Assembly (NCBI GenBank): GCA_963786945.1
Contig: CAWBAO010000005.1
Location: 124,001-188,000, forward strand
Direction of reading: 5' to 3'
DNA length: 64,000 nucleotides
Source of the DNA: JADKCZ01 sp963786945
GTDB taxonomy: Bacteria > Myxococcota > Myxococcia > Myxococcales > Anaeromyxobacteraceae
Each line of letters begins with the position of its first letter. Within the stretch, counting starts at the first letter, position 1. Shown in pieces: positions 60,632 through 64,000 of this stretch. Below the pieces are notes generated by a model, which was not told where the DNA came from, did no database searches, and worked only from the letters and a program-made list of their open reading frames with translations. The translations under genes and the position numbers were made by a program.

Positions 60632-62698
60632 ATGGCGGCAACCAGGAAGACGGCGGCGGCGAAGGGGAAGGTCAAGGGTCCCGCGAAGGCGGAGCGGCAG
60701 CTCTCGCTGCTCGAGGTGGCGCCGGCCAGGGCGCCGAGGCCGCCCCCGGGCAAGCCGCCCGTGGCGCGGGCGTCCACCCGGGCCGCCGCGCCAGGTCCCG
60801 AGGCCGAAGTCGAAGCCGAGGCCGAGCTGTCGCTGCCGGCCGGGGCACCGGCCGCCGAGCGGAAGCCGAAGCGCCGGGCCACCGCCGAGCAGATGGCGAC
60901 CAAGCAGCGCGAGATCTCCATCTCCGAGTTCTTCACCAAGAACCGCCACCTGCTCGGCTTCGACAACCCCTCCAAGGCGCTGCTCACCACCATCAAGGAG
61001 GCGGTGGACAACTCCCTCGACGCCTGCGAGGAGGCCGGCATCCTCCCCGAGATCAGCATCGAGGTCCGCGACCTCGGGCTGGACGCCCGCGGCGAGGGCG
61101 ACCTCACCAAGGGGGAGGGGCGCTTCGTGGTGGTGGTCGAGGACAACGGCCCCGGCATCGTCAAGGCCCAGGTGCCCAAGATCTTCGGCAAGCTGCTCTA
61201 CGGCTCGAAGTTCCACCGGCTCAAGCAGTCGCGCGGCCAGCAGGGCATCGGCATCTCGGCGGCCGCCATGTACGGCCAGCTCACCACCGGCCGGCCCATC
61301 CGCGTGACCTCCCGGACCGGCAAGGGGCGGCCAGCCCACGCCTTCGAGATCCAGATCGACACCCGCAAGAACAACCCCACGGTGGTGGCCGACGAGGAGC
61401 TGGAGGACTGGCACCAGGACCACGGCACCCGCGTCGAGCTGGAGATCGTGGCCGACTGGCGCACCGGCCAGCGCTTCGTCAACCGCTACGTCGAGCACAC
61501 CGCGCTCTCCAACCCGCACGCCACCGTCCACTACCTGCGCCCCCGGCAGGCCCGGCTCACCTTCCCGCGGGCCACCGACGAGCTCCCCCGCGAGGCGCTG
61601 GAGATCAAGCCGCACCCGCACGGCGTCGAGCTGGGCGCCCTCATGCTGATGGCCGCCGAGTCGAAGAGCCACGACGTCAAGGGCTTCCTGCAGACCGCCT
61701 TCAGCCGGGTCTCGGCGGCGGTGGCCGGGGAGATCCTCAAGAACGCCGGCATCAAGGAGCGGCTCCGGCCGCGCCAGATCGGCGAGGACCGGGAGCTGGC
61801 CCAGCGGCTCCACCAGGGCATCCTGGCCACCCGCATCATGGCCCCCTCGACCAACTGCCTGAGCCCCATCGGCGACGCGCTGATGCGCCGCGGGCTGGTC
61901 TCCTTCCTCTCGGTGATCGAGAGCGAGGGGCCGGACGCCGACGAGGAGGGGCAGCTCGACCTCGACGCGGCGGCCAAGAAGCCCTCGAAGAGGAAGGGCA
62001 AGCCGGCCGAGCCGGCGCCGGCCCCCGAGCTGCCCCCCGAGGAGGGCGAGGAGCGGATCAAGGGGCACAAGTACTTCATCGCCACCGTGACCCGGCCGCC
62101 CAAGGTCTACCGCGGCAACCCGTTCCAGGTGGAGGTCGGGCTGGCCTACGGCGGCTCCTGGCCGGCCGACAAGCCCATCGAGCTGTTCCGCTTCGCCAAC
62201 CGGGTGCCGCTGCTCTTCCAGCGCAGCGCCTGCGGCATGACCGAGGCCATCGTCAAGACCGACTGGCGGAACTACATGCTCTCGCAGCCCAAGGGCTCGC
62301 TGCCGGTCGGGCCCATGGCGCTGCTGGTGCACATCGCCTCGGTGTGGGTGCCGTTCACCAGCGAGGCCAAGGAGGCGCTGGCCCACTACCCGGAGATCAT
62401 CCGCGAGATCCAGCTGGCCGCGCAGGAGTGCGGGCGCAAGCTGGCCACCTTCATCCGCAAGCGGCAGCAGGCCGACTACCAGGCGCAGCGCCGCTCCATC
62501 TTCGAGCTCTACATCGAGGAGGTGGCCGATGCCATCCACCGCATCACCGGCAACAGCCGGGACGCCATCAAGCGCGACTTCCTGCGGGTGGCCGAGCAGG
62601 TGACGGAGGCCGACCTGGCCAGCGAGGACAAGAAGCTGGTCGAGGCCAGCGAGAAGCTCACCCGGCGGCCGCGGCGCCGTGACGAGGAGGCGGAGTAG
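60632..62698 (+). CDS. top6B: DNA topoisomerase VI subunit B
   Basis: This is a 688-residue GHKL ATPase subunit of type IIB topoisomerase. The N box is EAVDNSLDACEEAG, DNGPGI is the ATP-lid aspartate motif, and YGSKFHRLKQSRGQQGIGISAAAMYGQ is the lid and H2TH-linker-type region. The transducer domain is in the second half (FANRVPLLFQRSACGMTEA). The first 90 residues are Ala/Lys/Pro-rich and outside the family core. The start at 60632 follows GAGGG by 10 nt; a GTG at 60626 is possible. Its stop is 2 bases before the A-subunit start. The enzyme relaxes and decatenates DNA and is mainly archaeal. Confidence 0.93.
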   Translation: MAATRKTAAAKGKVKGPAKAERQLSLLEVAPARAPRPPPGKPPVARASTRAAAPGPEAEVEAEAELSLPAGAPAAERKPKRRATAEQMATKQREISISEFFTKNRHLLGFDNPSKALLTTIKEAVDNSLDACEEAGILPEISIEVRDLGLDARGEGDLTKGEGRFVVVVEDNGPGIVKAQVPKIFGKLLYGSKFHRLKQSRGQQGIGISAAAMYGQLTTGRPIRVTSRTGKGRPAHAFEIQIDTRKNNPTVVADEELEDWHQDHGTRVELEIVADWRTGQRFVNRYVEHTALSNPHATVHYLRPRQARLTFPRATDELPREALEIKPHPHGVELGALMLMAAESKSHDVKGFLQTAFSRVSAAVAGEILKNAGIKERLRPRQIGEDRELAQRLHQGILATRIMAPSTNCLSPIGDALMRRGLVSFLSVIESEGPDADEEGQLDLDAAAKKPSKRKGKPAEPAPAPELPPEEGEERIKGHKYFIATVTRPPKVYRGNPFQVEVGLAYGGSWPADKPIELFRFANRVPLLFQRSACGMTEAIVKTDWRNYMLSQPKGSLPVGPMALLVHIASVWVPFTSEAKEALAHYPEIIREIQLAAQECGRKLATFIRKRQQADYQAQRRSIFELYIEEVADAIHRITGNSRDAIKRDFLRVAEQVTEADLASEDKKLVEASEKLTRRPRRRDEEAE

Positions 62699-62700
62699 CC

Positions 62701-63804
62701 ATGGCGCGCCTGGATGCGGTCTCCAAGAGGACGGTGGGCAAGATCGAGCGGCTCGCCGAGGGCGTGATCAAGGCGGTGAAGGGCCGGAAGAACCCCTTCG
62801 TCGAGATCCCCATCCGCTCGCTGGCCAACGTGCACTTCGACAAGAAGAAGGGCGTGGTGCAGCTGGGGAGCCAGCGGCAGAAGCGCTACTTCTTCAACGT
62901 GGCCATGGCCAAGAAGTTCATGCAGACGTTCCTGGTCTCGGACGCCTGCAAGGAGCTGGTGGAGAGCGGCAAGACCACCAGCATCCGCGACCTCTACTAC
63001 ATCACCAAGCACACCATCGGGGACACCAAGCAGAACACCTTCGAGGAGCAGGACGAGTCGGACCCCATCATCGAGGACCTCGAGGTCTCGCTCGACGCCC
63101 TGCGCGAGGAGCTCCACCTCTTCGCCTCGCGGAAGGGCTCGATGGTCGGCCCGGTCACCATCCGCGACAGCGGGGACACCATCGACCTCCGGCGCATGGG
63201 CTCGGGCGGCTGGGCGGTGCCCTCCATCGTCGAGGAGAACGTGGTCCAGTTCGGCAAGCACGAGGCCCGGTACATCCTGCTCATCGAGAAGGACGCGGTC
63301 TGGAGCCGCTTCAACGAGGACAAGTTCTGGAAGCGGGAGCGGTGCATCATCATCCAGGGCGGAGGCCAGCCGCCGCGCGGCGTGCGGCGCATGGTGCAGC
63401 GGCTCCACGGCGAGCTCAAGCTGCCGGTCTACGTGCTGGTCGACAACGACCCGTGGGGCTTCTACATCTACTCGGTGATGAAGCAGGGCTCGATCAACCT
63501 GGCCTACGAGTCGATGCGGATGGCGGTGCCCGCGGCCCGCTTCGTCGGCCTCTCCAGCTTCGACAAGGACAAGTACCAGCTCCCCATGAACGTGGCCATC
63601 AAGATGGACGAGGGCGACGTGGCCCGGGCCAGGCAGATGCTGGGGTACCCGTGGTTCGCCGACAAGCGGTGGCAGCGGGAGATCCAGGAGATGGTCCGCT
63701 CCGGCGTGAAGTTCGAGCTCGAGGCCCTCTCCCGGCGCGGCATCAGCTTCATCACCGAGGAGTACCTGCCGAAGAAGCTTCGTGACAAGGACTGGCTGGA
63801 GTAG
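62701..63804 (+). CDS. top6A: DNA topoisomerase VI subunit A (Spo11-like)
   Basis: This is a 367-residue catalytic subunit. The 5Y-CAP domain has SIRDLYYITKHTIGD with the DNA-linking Tyr near residue 100. The Toprim domain has LLIEKDAVW (Glu) and VDNDPWGFYIYSVMKQGS (DxD), which bind the magnesium needed for cleavage. It forms an A2B2 enzyme with Top6B, which is encoded 2 bases upstream. The length matches archaeal Top6A. It is also related to the eukaryotic meiotic protein Spo11. Confidence 0.93.
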   Translation: MARLDAVSKRTVGKIERLAEGVIKAVKGRKNPFVEIPIRSLANVHFDKKKGVVQLGSQRQKRYFFNVAMAKKFMQTFLVSDACKELVESGKTTSIRDLYYITKHTIGDTKQNTFEEQDESDPIIEDLEVSLDALREELHLFASRKGSMVGPVTIRDSGDTIDLRRMGSGGWAVPSIVEENVVQFGKHEARYILLIEKDAVWSRFNEDKFWKRERCIIIQGGGQPPRGVRRMVQRLHGELKLPVYVLVDNDPWGFYIYSVMKQGSINLAYESMRMAVPAARFVGLSSFDKDKYQLPMNVAIKMDEGDVARARQMLGYPWFADKRWQREIQEMVRSGVKFELEALSRRGISFITEEYLPKKLRDKDWLE

Positions 63805-63843
63805 ATTGCCGCCGCTTTCAACCCGGATCAGGAGGAGGACCGC

Positions 63844-63975
63844 ATGGCCGCCATCAAGGGCAACCGTTCGAAGCGCAAGGCCTCGCACCGCAGCAAGCCG
63901 AAGCGGGCGCAGGTGAAGCGGAAGCGCACGCTGTCGATCAAGCGCAAGCGCCGCGCCAAGAAGGGCCCGCGCTAG
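63844..63975 (+). CDS. 43-residue highly basic protein
   Basis: This is a 43-residue protein with 11 Lys and 10 Arg (about half of all residues), beginning MAAIKGNRSKRKASHRSK. GGAGGAGG lies right before ATG 63844, which strongly supports translation, and TAG closes the frame at 63975. It has no recognised family. The composition suggests nucleic-acid binding, like small histone-like or ribosome-associated proteins. It begins 39 bases after top6A and may be cotranscribed with the topoisomerase VI genes. Confidence 0.72.
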   Translation: MAAIKGNRSKRKASHRSKPKRAQVKRKRTLSIKRKRRAKKGPR

Positions 63976-64000
63976 CTGGCGACGCGCCGTCGAGGCACCG

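Overview
The window is very GC-rich and almost fully coding. It looks like chromosomal DNA of a myxobacterium close to Anaeromyxobacter. The best evidence is a translationally coupled carD-carG pair (51443-53053): the CarD-type regulator has an acidic linker and a histone H1-like Lys/Ala/Pro tail, and its partner is a zinc-site protein of the archaemetzincin-like CarG type. A nine-haem secreted cytochrome, several lipoproteins and PilZ/HEAT-like and DUF2252 proteins fit the same group. This assignment is inferred from gene content; no rRNA gene is present.

Layout. 1-8271: the end of an acyl-CoA synthetase, a lipoprotein, a nucleotide-transporter-like permease, a Tat-exported epimerase-like protein, a lipase-like hydrolase, two small secreted proteins and a DUF2252 protein. 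8500-14115: a sulfatase locus in which a lipoprotein arylsulfatase is coupled to a Cys-rich-repeat/beta-barrel fusion, followed by a glutamate-receptor-type channel gene broken by one amber codon and another Cys-rich repeat protein. 14257-34707: mixed metabolic and regulatory genes, a long acyl-CoA synthetase frame that has lost its stop, a DUF3037/HipA-like pair, a TMEM175-type channel, a pirin remnant, the multihaem cytochrome and two families of small paralogues. 34834-46100: a second sulfatase locus with a divergent AraC-type regulator, then sulfatase, DUF1329, DUF1302 barrel, DUF1254, DUF2490 barrel and an ABC exporter, in one direction with short gaps. 46175-48839: an ArsR/SRPBCC pair, a DHFR-like reductase, tmRNA with promoter and terminator, and a hydrogenase-type maturation protease. 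48940-53976: two membrane proteins, carG, carD and an orphan DNA methyltransferase. 54038-63975: a membrane protein, queG, a DMT exporter, ygfZ, a peroxiredoxin, a zinc-type dehydrogenase, htpX, both subunits of DNA topoisomerase VI and a 43-residue very basic protein.

Two themes recur. First, at least eleven genes have a TANNNT hexamer only 6-10 nt before the start codon and no Shine-Dalgarno sequence, which suggests leaderless mRNAs, alongside other genes with ordinary GGAGG sites. Second, several genes are broken by a single change (amber stop at 12730, frameshift near 51865, frameshift near 26740, missing stop after about 24130). These could be real pseudogenes or assembly errors, and resequencing would decide. 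Most very long open frames on the opposite strand are by-products of the high GC content and are not listed.
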